25,645 nt of DNA, taken from contig CALGMY010000050.1 in assembly GCA_937958785.1 (NCBI GenBank), positions 1-25,645 of the forward strand, read 5' to 3'. This document shows positions 7,702-15,190 of the stretch, piece after piece. A program made the translations under genes and the position numbers. This stretch comes from an uncultured Gammaproteobacteria bacterium. GTDB taxonomy: Bacteria > Pseudomonadota > Gammaproteobacteria > Steroidobacterales > GCA-2729495. The notes below the pieces were generated by a model, which saw only the letters and a list, made by a program, of their open reading frames with translations, was not told where the DNA came from and did not search any database. How positions within the stretch are numbered: position 1 is the first letter of the stretch; every line of letters starts with the position of its first letter.

Positions 7702-9474
7702 ATGACGAGGCCCGGCCATCCGCGTCCCAACCGGCTGCTGCCGGGCCACCAGCTGGCGTTGCCCCTGTGGGAATTCGCTGCGCGGCGCTCGCTCGCCGGT
7801 TTCCGGCGCCAGCTCGACCAGGGGCCGGCGCGCAACGAGGAGACGCTGCGGGCGATCCTCCGGCGGAGCATGGCGACCGGGATCGGGCGGCGGAGCGGCT
7901 TCGACCGGCTCGTCCGCTCGCCGCACCTCGGGGCCGACTACGCCCGGGCACTGCCGGTGGCCGGCTACGACCACTTCCGGGCCGACTTCGAGCGCATCGC
8001 CGAAGGCGCCCGGGACCTGCTGTTCCCCGGCGCGCCCCGCCTCTTCGTCAGCACGTCGGGAACGACGGGCGACCCCAAGCTCTTCCCGGTCACGGCGCGC
8101 CAGCAGAACGCGGCGCTGAAGTTCATCGCCCTGCTGACGCCCGCCGCGCGGGCCGCCTGCGTGCCGGGCCTCGGCTTCCGCCAGCCGACCGCGACCCTCA
8201 TGGTGGCGAGCCGGCCAGGCCGGGCGACGGCGGCCGGCATCCCGGTGGGCAACCCGAGCGGCGCGGGCCTGCGCCGGGTGATGGCGCTGGCGCCCCCGTT
8301 CTGGGTGTTCCCGGCGACCGTGCTGACCGTGCAGGACCACCCCACTGCGCTGTACCTGCACGCCCTGTTCGCGCTGCGCGCGCCGGATCTCGGCTGCATC
8401 GAGGCCATCTACTGCAGCCATATCGTGAGCTGGATGGGCCTGATCGCGCACCGGGCCGGGGAGCTCGCGCGGGACATCGCCGACGGCACCCTCGCCCCGG
8501 ACCTCGTGCTCACCGCCGGCGAGCGGGCGGCGCTCGGGGCCGTCCTCGCCCCGGACCCCGCCCGCGCGCGGGCCGTGGAGCGGGCCCTCGCCGCCGGTCC
8601 GGACGGCCTGATGACCCGCCTCTGGCCGGACCTCAAGGTCCTGAGTTCGGTGGTCAGCGGGGCCTTCGCGGTGAGCGTGCCCCGCCTGAAGCAGCTGGCC
8701 GGGCCCGGCCCGGCGCTCTACACGACCTGCTTCGGCGCCACCGAGGGCCTGGTGGGCATCAACCTGTGGGCCGACCAGCCGGAACGCTACGCACTGGCCC
8801 TCGGTGCCACTTTCCTCGAATTCCTGCCGGTCGCCGACTGTGACGCGCCGGACCCCCGGACCGTGGGCATCGACGCGGTGGTGTGCGGTCAGTCCTACGA
8901 GGTGGTGCTGACGAATCACGCGGGGCTCTACCGGTACCGGCTGGGGGACGTCGTGCGCATCGTCGACTTCGCCGGCCGGACACCGGTGTTCGAATTCGAC
9001 CACCGGCGGGGGAACGTCCTCGACCTGGTTGGCGAGAAGACCACCGACCAGCACTTTCAAGACGCCTTCGCGCGCCTCGCCCGTGAGCTCCCCGGCGGAG
9101 AGGCGAGGCTGGTGGACTTCCTCGTCTGGCCCGGCATCGAGGCCACGCCGTACCGGTACATCGCCTATGTGGAGCTCGCCGGGACCGGACCCGCGCCGGA
9201 CGCGACCGACCTGTCGGTGCGTCTCGACGCGCTGCTCGCCGGCGAGAATCCCGCCTACCTGACCCTGGGCCGGGCCAACGGCCGGCTCGGTCCGCCCGCG
9301 GTGCGCCTGCTGCGGCCGGGCACCCTGGAAGCGTTCCTCGACCGGCACCGGGCCACCACCGCCGGTGCCAACGCCAACCAGGCCAAGATCCCGCGTCTGC
9401 TGCGCGATCCGGCGCAACGGGCCTGGCTGGAGGCGCGGTGCCTCGCGCCAGGTACGCCCCCGGGGAGGCCTTGA
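7702..9474 (+). CDS. GH3 family acyl-adenylating (acyl-amido synthetase-like) protein
   Basis: The 590-aa protein belongs to the GH3 family, best known in plants for adenylating jasmonate, auxin or benzoates and joining them to amino acids. The ATP-binding motif STSGTTGDPKLFPVT lies at about residues 117-131. YTTCFGATEG at about 340 corresponds to the second adenylation motif. YRYRLGDVVRI...VFEF...RGN.L...GEKTTD at about 408-445 is the GH3 signature. The length matches the family (about 550-610). I chose ATG 7702 because AGGGGG lies 6 nt upstream and it falls 10 bp after the receptor stop; an in-frame extension upstream overlaps the receptor gene. The acyl and amine substrates of bacterial GH3 proteins are largely unknown. 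Co-transcription with a TonB receptor suggests a link to an imported or exported small acid. Confidence 0.93.
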   Translation: MTRPGHPRPNRLLPGHQLALPLWEFAARRSLAGFRRQLDQGPARNEETLRAILRRSMATGIGRRSGFDRLVRSPHLGADYARALPVAGYDHFRADFERIAEGARDLLFPGAPRLFVSTSGTTGDPKLFPVTARQQNAALKFIALLTPAARAACVPGLGFRQPTATLMVASRPGRATAAGIPVGNPSGAGLRRVMALAPPFWVFPATVLTVQDHPTALYLHALFALRAPDLGCIEAIYCSHIVSWMGLIAHRAGELARDIADGTLAPDLVLTAGERAALGAVLAPDPARARAVERALAAGPDGLMTRLWPDLKVLSSVVSGAFAVSVPRLKQLAGPGPALYTTCFGATEGLVGINLWADQPERYALALGATFLEFLPVADCDAPDPRTVGIDAVVCGQSYEVVLTNHAGLYRYRLGDVVRIVDFAGRTPVFEFDHRRGNVLDLVGEKTTDQHFQDAFARLARELPGGEARLVDFLVWPGIEATPYRYIAYVELAGTGPAPDATDLSVRLDALLAGENPAYLTLGRANGRLGPPAVRLLRPGTLEAFLDRHRATTAGANANQAKIPRLLRDPAQRAWLEARCLAPGTPPGRP

Positions 9475-9702
9475 GCATCCACCGGCCCGGCCCGGAGACC
9501 GCCCCCGGCAAGGGTTTTTTACAAAATGCCGGTAGCGGCTGGCTGGCGGCGTTCCGGGTGCGATGCAAGAAAGGCGGCCGCTGATTGACACTCGTCGGTT
9601 CTGGCAGCACCTTGAATGCAGGCCCGGTGAACCAGACCTAGAACAAATTCGCGGTCGCCGGCCTCATCTCAATCCGCGCGCAGGGACACAGGGGGAACAC
9701 CA
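9475..9702. other. Intergenic region upstream of the PEP-CTERM gene
   Basis: This 228-bp gap contains a T6 run at 9515-9520 without a convincing stem before it, a TTGACA word at 9584-9589 lacking a good -10 at the right distance, and a TGGCAG...TTG word near 9602 that is off-register for sigma-54. The last 20 bp hold the G-rich ribosome binding site described separately. No gene is seen. Confidence 0.5.
9687..9698 (+). promoter_or_regulatory. G-rich ribosome binding site, predicted target of the C-rich small RNA
   Basis: CACAGGGGGAAC lies directly before the GTG start at 9703 and contains the Shine-Dalgarno AGGGGG. It matches the plus strand at 18223-18234 (CACGGGGGGAAC) at 11 of 12 positions. 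The predicted minus-strand RNA is therefore complementary to it: an unbroken 8 bp (GGGGGAAC with GUUCCCCC) lies within hairpin loop 1, and three more pairs lie beyond one mismatch. Confidence 0.5.
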
Positions 9703-10338
9703 GTGCACCTCAAAGCAGTATCCGGACTCTTCCTCGCCGCCTGGCTGTCTGCCGCCCCGGCCCAGGGCGTGACGCTCGGCTTTTACTGCATCACCGGCAA
9801 CAACGCCGGTGACTGCAGCATCGGCGCCGCCCAGCTGACCGTCGAGGCCACCGACCTCGGCGGTGGCAACGTCAATTTCCGCTTCGTCAATGCCGGTCCC
9901 GCAGCCTCGTCCATCAGCGAGGTCTATTTCGACGACGGCACCTTGCTGGGGTTGTCGACCGTCGCCCACAGCGCCAGTGACCCCTGGACGGGCGGCTCGG
10001 CCTCCCCGGGCAACCTGCCCGGTGGGGCCTCCATCAGTCCGCCTTTCGTGACCACGGCCGGTTTCCTGGCCGAGTCCAACCCGTCCCCGGTGCAGAACGG
10101 GGTGCGGCCGGGCGAGTGGCTCGACGTGGTGTTCAGCCTCCAGGGCGGTGGCACCTTCGCCGACATCCTGGCGGAACTCGGCACCGGCGAGTTGCGCGTC
10201 GGCATGCACGTGATCGGTTTCCAGAGCGGCGGCAGCGAGAGCTTCGTGAACACCGTCGTGCCGGTGCCGGCCGCTGCCTGGCTCTTTGGGTCCGGCCTGG
10301 TGGCCGTCGGGCTTGCCCGCCGTCGCCGGGTCGTATGA
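9703..10338 (+). CDS. PEP-CTERM (VPxPA-type) exported protein
   Basis: This is a 211-aa predicted exosortase substrate. A signal peptide (LKAVSGLFLAAWLSAAPAQG) is followed by a beta-rich body with a Cys pair in CITGNNAGDC. The C-terminal sorting signal is VPVPAAAWLFGSGLVAVGLARRRR: a VPxPA motif, a hydrophobic helix and an Arg cluster. In exosortase systems such proteins are exported, cleaved at the motif and usually linked to exopolysaccharide or biofilm matrix. The exosortase gene itself is not in this window. The GTG start at 9703 is set by AGGGGG just upstream and by the signal peptide. Its stop lies 1 bp from the stop of the convergent nitrilase-like gene, with no terminator between them. 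Its ribosome binding site is complementary to the small RNA predicted at 18098-18269. Confidence 0.9.
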   Translation: MHLKAVSGLFLAAWLSAAPAQGVTLGFYCITGNNAGDCSIGAAQLTVEATDLGGGNVNFRFVNAGPAASSISEVYFDDGTLLGLSTVAHSASDPWTGGSASPGNLPGGASISPPFVTTAGFLAESNPSPVQNGVRPGEWLDVVFSLQGGGTFADILAELGTGELRVGMHVIGFQSGGSESFVNTVVPVPAAAWLFGSGLVAVGLARRRRVV

Positions 10339-10339
10339 C

Positions 10340-11437
10340 CTAGAGCAATCCTGCCCTGACCAGCCGCTCGATGTCGGCCCGCTGCCAGGCGCCGAACTCC
10401 TGGCGCTCCGGGACCCGCGCCCTGCCGCCGTCGAGCAGCAGGTTGGCCGGGTGGAAGCTGGCCTGCCGGTAGCTGTCCACGTAGGCCTGGAAGGGCTGCC
10501 GGGAGAGCACGTTGGCAAGGCCGGTCTTGCGCCGGCAGGCGCGGAGCGCGCCCAGGTCGATGGTGGCGTAGGCCACCATGGACTCGCCCCCCGGTGCCGC
10601 CTCGGCCAGGATCTGCCCCGTGTAGTCCACGACCTTCGACATGCCGGTGGTGGATTCCGCCGGGATCGGGATGTGGTTCAGGGCCGCCGAATTGGCGGAG
10701 ACCACGTAGGCGATGTTCTCCGCCGCCCGGGCCCGGCGGCCCAGTTCCTTGGGCGCGACTGACGGGCTGCCCACCTCGCTCGACGGGTGGATGAAGATCT
10801 CGGCGCCCCGCATCGCCGTCATGCGGGCGATCTCCGGGTACTGGATTTCCTCGGAGGCGATGGCGGCCAGCCGGCCGATGGGGGTGTCAGCCACCGGGAA
10901 CACCCCGTCGAAGCCGTAGATCTCGAGGTAGCGGTCCCAGACATCGTAGGGCGTGGGCGCGGACAGGGAGATCATGCGGCGGTACCGCAGCACGGTCGTG
11001 CGGTCCGGCGCGATCACAAAGCAGGCCTGGAAGTACAGCTCCGGGAAGTGCGGGTCCACCTCATAGGCGTTGCCCGCCAGGTACACCTGCGACTTCGCCG
11101 CGATGTCCGCCAGGGCCCGGTACTCGGGGCCGTCCAGTTCCAGGGCGGCCTTGTCCCGCCAGGCCGGTATGGACTCGCCCAGCGGGAATCCCGTGAGGAA
11201 GTACTCCGGCAGCACCACGAGTTTCACGTCGAGGCCGCTGAACTGCCGGATGAAGCCCTTGCTGGCCGCCACCGAGGCCGCGATCCGCTCGAGGCTGGCC
11301 GCCATCCGTGCCCGGGCCGCGGCCCGGGCGGGGCAGTCATTGACGCAGGCGGTGGCGATCTGCAGGGCGAGGGCGGCGTAGCGCTCGGGTGCGGGCGATT
11401 CCGGGGGGCTGGTGCTCATCACGCCGCATTGTTTCAC
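10340..11437 (-). CDS. Nitrilase-superfamily protein with altered active site
   Basis: The 365-aa protein has the carbon-nitrogen hydrolase fold: VVLPEYFLTGF carries the expected catalytic Glu (E78), and GAEIFIHPSSE is the conserved strand after the nucleophile. In the canonical nitrilase pattern the nucleophile sits in CxxxxFPE; here the segment is IASEEIQYPE, so the aligned residue is Ser195 (codon TCC). The catalytic Lys of the yrK motif aligns with Arg154 in RYRRMISL. The triad thus reads Glu-Arg-Ser instead of Glu-Lys-Cys, so normal amidase or nitrilase activity is doubtful. Its role may be regulatory, or it may use different chemistry. The GTG at 11437 gives the longest frame; ATG 11419 is equally plausible, and a TTGACG word at 11450-11455 would fit a near-leaderless transcript from there. 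No strong ribosome binding site decides it. Confidence 0.88.
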   Translation of the reverse strand: MKQCGVMSTSPPESPAPERYAALALQIATACVNDCPARAAARARMAASLERIAASVAASKGFIRQFSGLDVKLVVLPEYFLTGFPLGESIPAWRDKAALELDGPEYRALADIAAKSQVYLAGNAYEVDPHFPELYFQACFVIAPDRTTVLRYRRMISLSAPTPYDVWDRYLEIYGFDGVFPVADTPIGRLAAIASEEIQYPEIARMTAMRGAEIFIHPSSEVGSPSVAPKELGRRARAAENIAYVVSANSAALNHIPIPAESTTGMSKVVDYTGQILAEAAPGGESMVAYATIDLGALRACRRKTGLANVLSRQPFQAYVDSYRQASFHPANLLLDGGRARVPERQEFGAWQRADIERLVRAGLL

Positions 11438-11463
11438 TTAACCGGTCGGCGTCAACTGGCGAT

Positions 11464-11490
11464 TTGCCGCGGTGAGGGGCTATGTATAAT
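11464..11490 (+). promoter_or_regulatory. Probable sigma-70 promoter for the 2-oxoacid oxidoreductase operon
   Basis: A perfect -10 hexamer TATAAT is at 11485-11490, with TTGCCG at 11464-11469 as a weak -35 (15-bp spacing) and a TG just before the -10. The predicted start near 11497 leaves a leader of about 44 nt before the ATG at 11541. Confidence 0.6.
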
Positions 11491-11540
11491 CGCTGCGGAT
11501 TTCAGGGCCGGGCCTCCGCCCGCCACCTCTCCAGGGCACC

Positions 11541-13355
11541 ATGCAGCCGACCAACACCAAGAACCCCGATTATTTCCACAAGGTGGTGGATTGCCAGTGG
11601 GCGTGTCCCGCCCACACCGACGTGCCGGGCTACATCCGGCTGATCGCGCAGGGCAAGTACACCGAGGCCTTCCTCCTCAACCGCGCGTCCAACGTCTTCC
11701 CGGGCATCCTCGGGCGGGTGTGCGACCGGCCCTGCGAGCCGGCCTGCCGGCGGGGCCGGGTCGAGGACAAGCCCGTGGCCATCTGCCGGCTGAAGCGGGT
11801 TGCCGCGGATCTCGCTGACGACTACAGCGGGTTCCTGCCCAAGCCCGTCGCCCGCCGGAACGGCAAGCGGGTGGCCATCGTCGGCGCGGGCCCGGCGTCC
11901 CTGACCGTGGCCAACGACCTGCTGCCGCTGGGCTACGAGGTGGTCATCTTCGAGGCCCAGAAGGTGCCGGGCGGCCTCATGCGCTCCAACATCCCGTCGT
12001 TCCGCCTGCCCGCGGAGGTCCTGGACCGGGAGATCGGCGACATCATCGGCATGGGCGCCGAGCTGAAGCTCGGCCACCGCATCGAGAGCCTTAAGAAGCT
12101 GCGGGGCGAAGGTTACGACGCCATCTTCGTCGGCACCGGCGCGCCGAAGGGCAAGGAGCTGAAGCTCCCGGGCCGCTACGACGACAAGGATCACGTCCAC
12201 ATCGGCATCGACTGGCTCGAGGCCGTGGCCTTCGACCACGTGAAGAGCATCGGCGAGAAGGTGCTCATCATCGGCGTCGGCAACACCGCCATGGACTGTT
12301 GCCGCACCTCCCTGCGCCTCGGCGCGAAGAGCGTGAAGGTCATGGCCCGCAAGCCCCGCCAGTTCTTCAAGGCCTCGCCCTGGGAGCTGGAGGACGCGGA
12401 GGAAGAGACGGTCGAGATCGTCATCAACCGCTCGCCCAAGGCCTTCGTCACGGAAGGAGGCCGGCTGAAGGGCATGCTCTTCGACGTCATGGAGTACGAC
12501 ATCGACGCCCGGGGGCGGATTACGGCCGAACGGATCACGGGCGAGGAGCTCCTCCCCGCCGACGACATCGTGCTCGCCATCGGCCAGGAGAATGCCTTCC
12601 CCTGGATCGAGCGCGACCTCGGCATCGAGTTCGACAAGTGGGACGTGCCGAAGGTCGACGAGAAGACCTTCGAGTCCACGCTGCCCGGCGTGTTCTTCGG
12701 CGGCGATGCCGCCTTCGGTCCCAAGAACATCATCTGGGCGGTCGAGCATGGCCATCAGGCCGCGATCTCGATCCACAAGCATTGCCAGGGCGAGCCCGTG
12801 GCCGACCGCCTGCCCGACGGCATGAACCTCCAGACATCGAAGATGGGCATGCACGAATGGGCCTACAGCAACAACTATGACGGCGCCGAGCGCCGCCTGA
12901 TGCCCCACGTGAGCCTCAAGGAGCGGTTCAGCAAGCTCAACATCGAGGTCGAGCTGGGCTTCACCGCCGAGGAGGCCATGGAGGAGGTCGAGCGCTGCCT
13001 TAACTGCGACGTCCAGACGGTGTTCACCGACAAGCTCTGCATCGAGTGCGATGCCTGCATCGACATCTGCCCGGTGGACTGCCTGACGATCACCCCGGTG
13101 GGCAGCGAGGAAGAGCTCCGCGGCCGGCTGACCGCCCCGGCGCTCAACGTCACCCAGGCGCTGTTCGTGTCCGGGGCGCTGCCCCAGACCGGGCGCGTGA
13201 TGGTAAAGGACGAGGACCTCTGCGTGCATTGCGGCCTGTGCGCCGAGCGCTGCCCGACCGCAGCCTGGGACATGCAGAAGTTCACCCTGCTGCGTCCCAA
13301 GGCCATCGACGAGGCCAACCGCCCCACCCCCGGCAAGCGCCAGTTCGGCACCTGA
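11541..13355 (+). CDS. korC: FAD/NADPH/4Fe-4S electron-transfer subunit of 2-oxoacid oxidoreductase (GltD-like)
   Basis: The 604-aa protein resembles the glutamate synthase small subunit fused to a ferredoxin. An N-terminal Cys-rich iron-sulfur domain has CQWACPAHTD and CDRPCEPACRR (residues 18-75). The FAD site VGAGPAS is near 115, the NADPH site GVGNTAMDCCR near 250, and the second FAD-contact strand GGDAAFGPKNIIWAVEHG near 390. Two C-terminal 4Fe-4S clusters are seen, CIECDACIDICPVDC and CVHCGLCAERCP. It precedes the two catalytic subunits by 14 bp, so its likely job is to pass electrons between them and NADP(H). That arrangement matches the three-subunit 2-oxoglutarate:NADP oxidoreductase described from Azoarcus evansii, which is why I use korC, tentatively. 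A free-standing glutamate synthase role is unlikely because no gltB lies nearby. Confidence 0.9.
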   Translation: MQPTNTKNPDYFHKVVDCQWACPAHTDVPGYIRLIAQGKYTEAFLLNRASNVFPGILGRVCDRPCEPACRRGRVEDKPVAICRLKRVAADLADDYSGFLPKPVARRNGKRVAIVGAGPASLTVANDLLPLGYEVVIFEAQKVPGGLMRSNIPSFRLPAEVLDREIGDIIGMGAELKLGHRIESLKKLRGEGYDAIFVGTGAPKGKELKLPGRYDDKDHVHIGIDWLEAVAFDHVKSIGEKVLIIGVGNTAMDCCRTSLRLGAKSVKVMARKPRQFFKASPWELEDAEEETVEIVINRSPKAFVTEGGRLKGMLFDVMEYDIDARGRITAERITGEELLPADDIVLAIGQENAFPWIERDLGIEFDKWDVPKVDEKTFESTLPGVFFGGDAAFGPKNIIWAVEHGHQAAISIHKHCQGEPVADRLPDGMNLQTSKMGMHEWAYSNNYDGAERRLMPHVSLKERFSKLNIEVELGFTAEEAMEEVERCLNCDVQTVFTDKLCIECDACIDICPVDCLTITPVGSEEELRGRLTAPALNVTQALFVSGALPQTGRVMVKDEDLCVHCGLCAERCPTAAWDMQKFTLLRPKAIDEANRPTPGKRQFGT

Positions 13356-13369
13356 AGAACCCCACACCG

Positions 13370-15190
13370 ATGAGCAGTTCCACCAAGCGGCCCCAGGACA
13401 ACGACTTCACCGTCAAGATCGCGAACGTCAACGGCACGGGTTCGGCCAGTGCCAACTCGATGCTCATGAAGTCGCTGTTCCGCATGGGCATCCCCGTGTG
13501 CGGCAAGAATTACTTCCCGTCGAACATCCAGGGGCTCCCCACCTGGTACGAGATCCGCGTGAGCGCCGAGGGGCACCTGGCCCGGTCGGGGCGCGTCGAC
13601 CTCATGGTCGCGATGAACGCCGAGACCTACCGGAAGGACCACGCCGAGGTCGCGCCGGGCGGTTACCTGGTCTACGACTCCACGTGGCCCCGCAGCCAGC
13701 TGTTCAACCGCACTGACATCCACATCCTCGGCGTGCCGCTCTCGCGCATCTGCAACGAGAACTTCGACAAGGCCCGCTCGCGGATCCTGATGAAGAACAT
13801 CATGTACGTGGGCGTTCTGGCCGCGCTGCTCGACCTCGACATGGACGTGATCAAGCAGCTGCTGAACGACCAGTTCGCGGCCAAGGCGCACCTGCTGGAC
13901 GCCAACCAGAAGGCCATCGACCTGGGCTATGCCTACGCGAAGGAGAATTTCAGCTGTCCGCTGCCTTTCCGGGCGCGGACGCTGGACAGGACCCGCGGCC
14001 ACATCATGATCGATGGCAACACCACGGCCGGCCTTGGCTGCCTCTACGCCGGGGCCACGGTAGGGGCCTGGTACCCGATCACGCCGTCCACGTCGCTGAT
14101 GGACGCCTTCAAGAAGTTCTGCGAGAAGCACCGCAAGGACCCGGAGACGGGCAAGTCCAACTACTGCATCATCCAGGCCGAGGACGAGCTCGGCGCCATC
14201 GGCATGGTGCTGGGTGCCAGCTGGAACGGCGCCCGGGCCTTCACGCCGACCAGTGGTCCCGGGATCTCGCTCATGAACGAGTTCCTGGGCTACGGCTACT
14301 TCACCGAGATCCCTGCCGTGCTGTTCAACGTGCAGCGCTGTGGCCCGTCCACCGGCATGCCCACGCGCACCCAGCAGGCGGACCTCATGGCCTGCGCCTA
14401 CGCCTCCCACGGCGATACGCGGCACGTGCTGCTGTTCCCGGCCAACCCGGAGGAGACCTTCTATCACGCGGTGCAGGCCTTCGACCTGGCCGAGCGGCTG
14501 CAGACGCCGGTCATCGTGCTCACTGACCTCGACATCGGCATGAACGACTGGATGTGCCGGGACCTCCAGTGGGACGACAACTACCAGCCGGACCGCGGCA
14601 AGGTGCTGACGGCCGAGCAGATCGCGGCGCTGCCGAAATTCAACCGGTACGTGGATGCCGATGGCGACGCCATCGCCGCCCGCACGCTGCCGGGCACGCA
14701 CCCGAAGGGCGCGTATTTCACGCGGGGCTCCGGCCACAACATGTATGGCGCCTACACCGAGGATGCGGCTGAGTACCAGGCGGTGGTCGACCGGCTGCGC
14801 CGCAAGTTCGACACGGCGAAGGCGCTCGTGCCCCCGGCCGAGGTCATCGCCAGCGACAAGTGCCGCGTTGGCCTCCTCACGATCGGTTCCTGCGACAACG
14901 CCGTGAAGGAGGCCCGGGCCATCCTGGCCGAGTCCGGCGTCAACCTGAACTACCTGCGCGTGAAGGGCTTCCCCTTCGGCAGGGAGGTCCAGGAATACCT
15001 GGACAGCCACGACCGCATCTACGTCGTCGAGCAGAACCGCGACGCCCAGCTCCGCAGCCTGCTGCTGCTCGAGACCCGGGTCGACCCCGTGAAGCTGGTG
15101 CCCGTCCTGCACTACGACGGGCTGCCGATCCTCGCCCGCACGGTCGTGGACGGCGTCAACAAGGATCTCGCCAGAGGTAAGGCCGCATGA
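13370..15190 (+). CDS. korA: 2-oxoacid:acceptor oxidoreductase, fused gamma-alpha subunit
   Basis: The 606-aa subunit of a CoA- and thiamine-dependent 2-oxoacid oxidoreductase converts a 2-oxoacid plus CoA to acyl-CoA plus CO2, releasing low-potential electrons. The gamma domain comes first (NVNGTGSASANSML..., residues about 12-190). The alpha domain follows from about 205 and carries the family motif YPITPST near 235, then AEDELGAIG and TPTSGPGISLM. The gamma-alpha order is that of KorA-type enzymes. The ATG at 13370 starts 14 bp after korC; longer frames only overlap that gene. It overlaps korB by 4 bp (ATGA), implying translational coupling. The substrate is probably 2-oxoglutarate by analogy, but pyruvate, branched-chain or aryl oxoacids cannot be excluded. 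Confidence 0.92.
   Translation: MSSSTKRPQDNDFTVKIANVNGTGSASANSMLMKSLFRMGIPVCGKNYFPSNIQGLPTWYEIRVSAEGHLARSGRVDLMVAMNAETYRKDHAEVAPGGYLVYDSTWPRSQLFNRTDIHILGVPLSRICNENFDKARSRILMKNIMYVGVLAALLDLDMDVIKQLLNDQFAAKAHLLDANQKAIDLGYAYAKENFSCPLPFRARTLDRTRGHIMIDGNTTAGLGCLYAGATVGAWYPITPSTSLMDAFKKFCEKHRKDPETGKSNYCIIQAEDELGAIGMVLGASWNGARAFTPTSGPGISLMNEFLGYGYFTEIPAVLFNVQRCGPSTGMPTRTQQADLMACAYASHGDTRHVLLFPANPEETFYHAVQAFDLAERLQTPVIVLTDLDIGMNDWMCRDLQWDDNYQPDRGKVLTAEQIAALPKFNRYVDADGDAIAARTLPGTHPKGAYFTRGSGHNMYGAYTEDAAEYQAVVDRLRRKFDTAKALVPPAEVIASDKCRVGLLTIGSCDNAVKEARAILAESGVNLNYLRVKGFPFGREVQEYLDSHDRIYVVEQNRDAQLRSLLLLETRVDPVKLVPVLHYDGLPILARTVVDGVNKDLARGKAA

Noticed and set aside
9484..9520. Terminator after the GH3 gene, with a T6 run at 9515-9520
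   Set aside because: The C-rich segment before the T-run forms only a 4-bp stem, too weak to call.
9602..9616. TGGCAG...TTG as a sigma-54 promoter for the PEP-CTERM gene
   Set aside because: The spacing is one base short and the -12 GC is absent (GA instead).
12875..15112. Long minus-strand open frame of 745 codons opposite korC and korA
   Set aside because: It is antisense to genes with clear cofactor motifs and its translation is low-complexity; such frames are expected in GC-rich DNA. The same applies to the other long antisense frames, for example 18398-21112 and 7582-9591.
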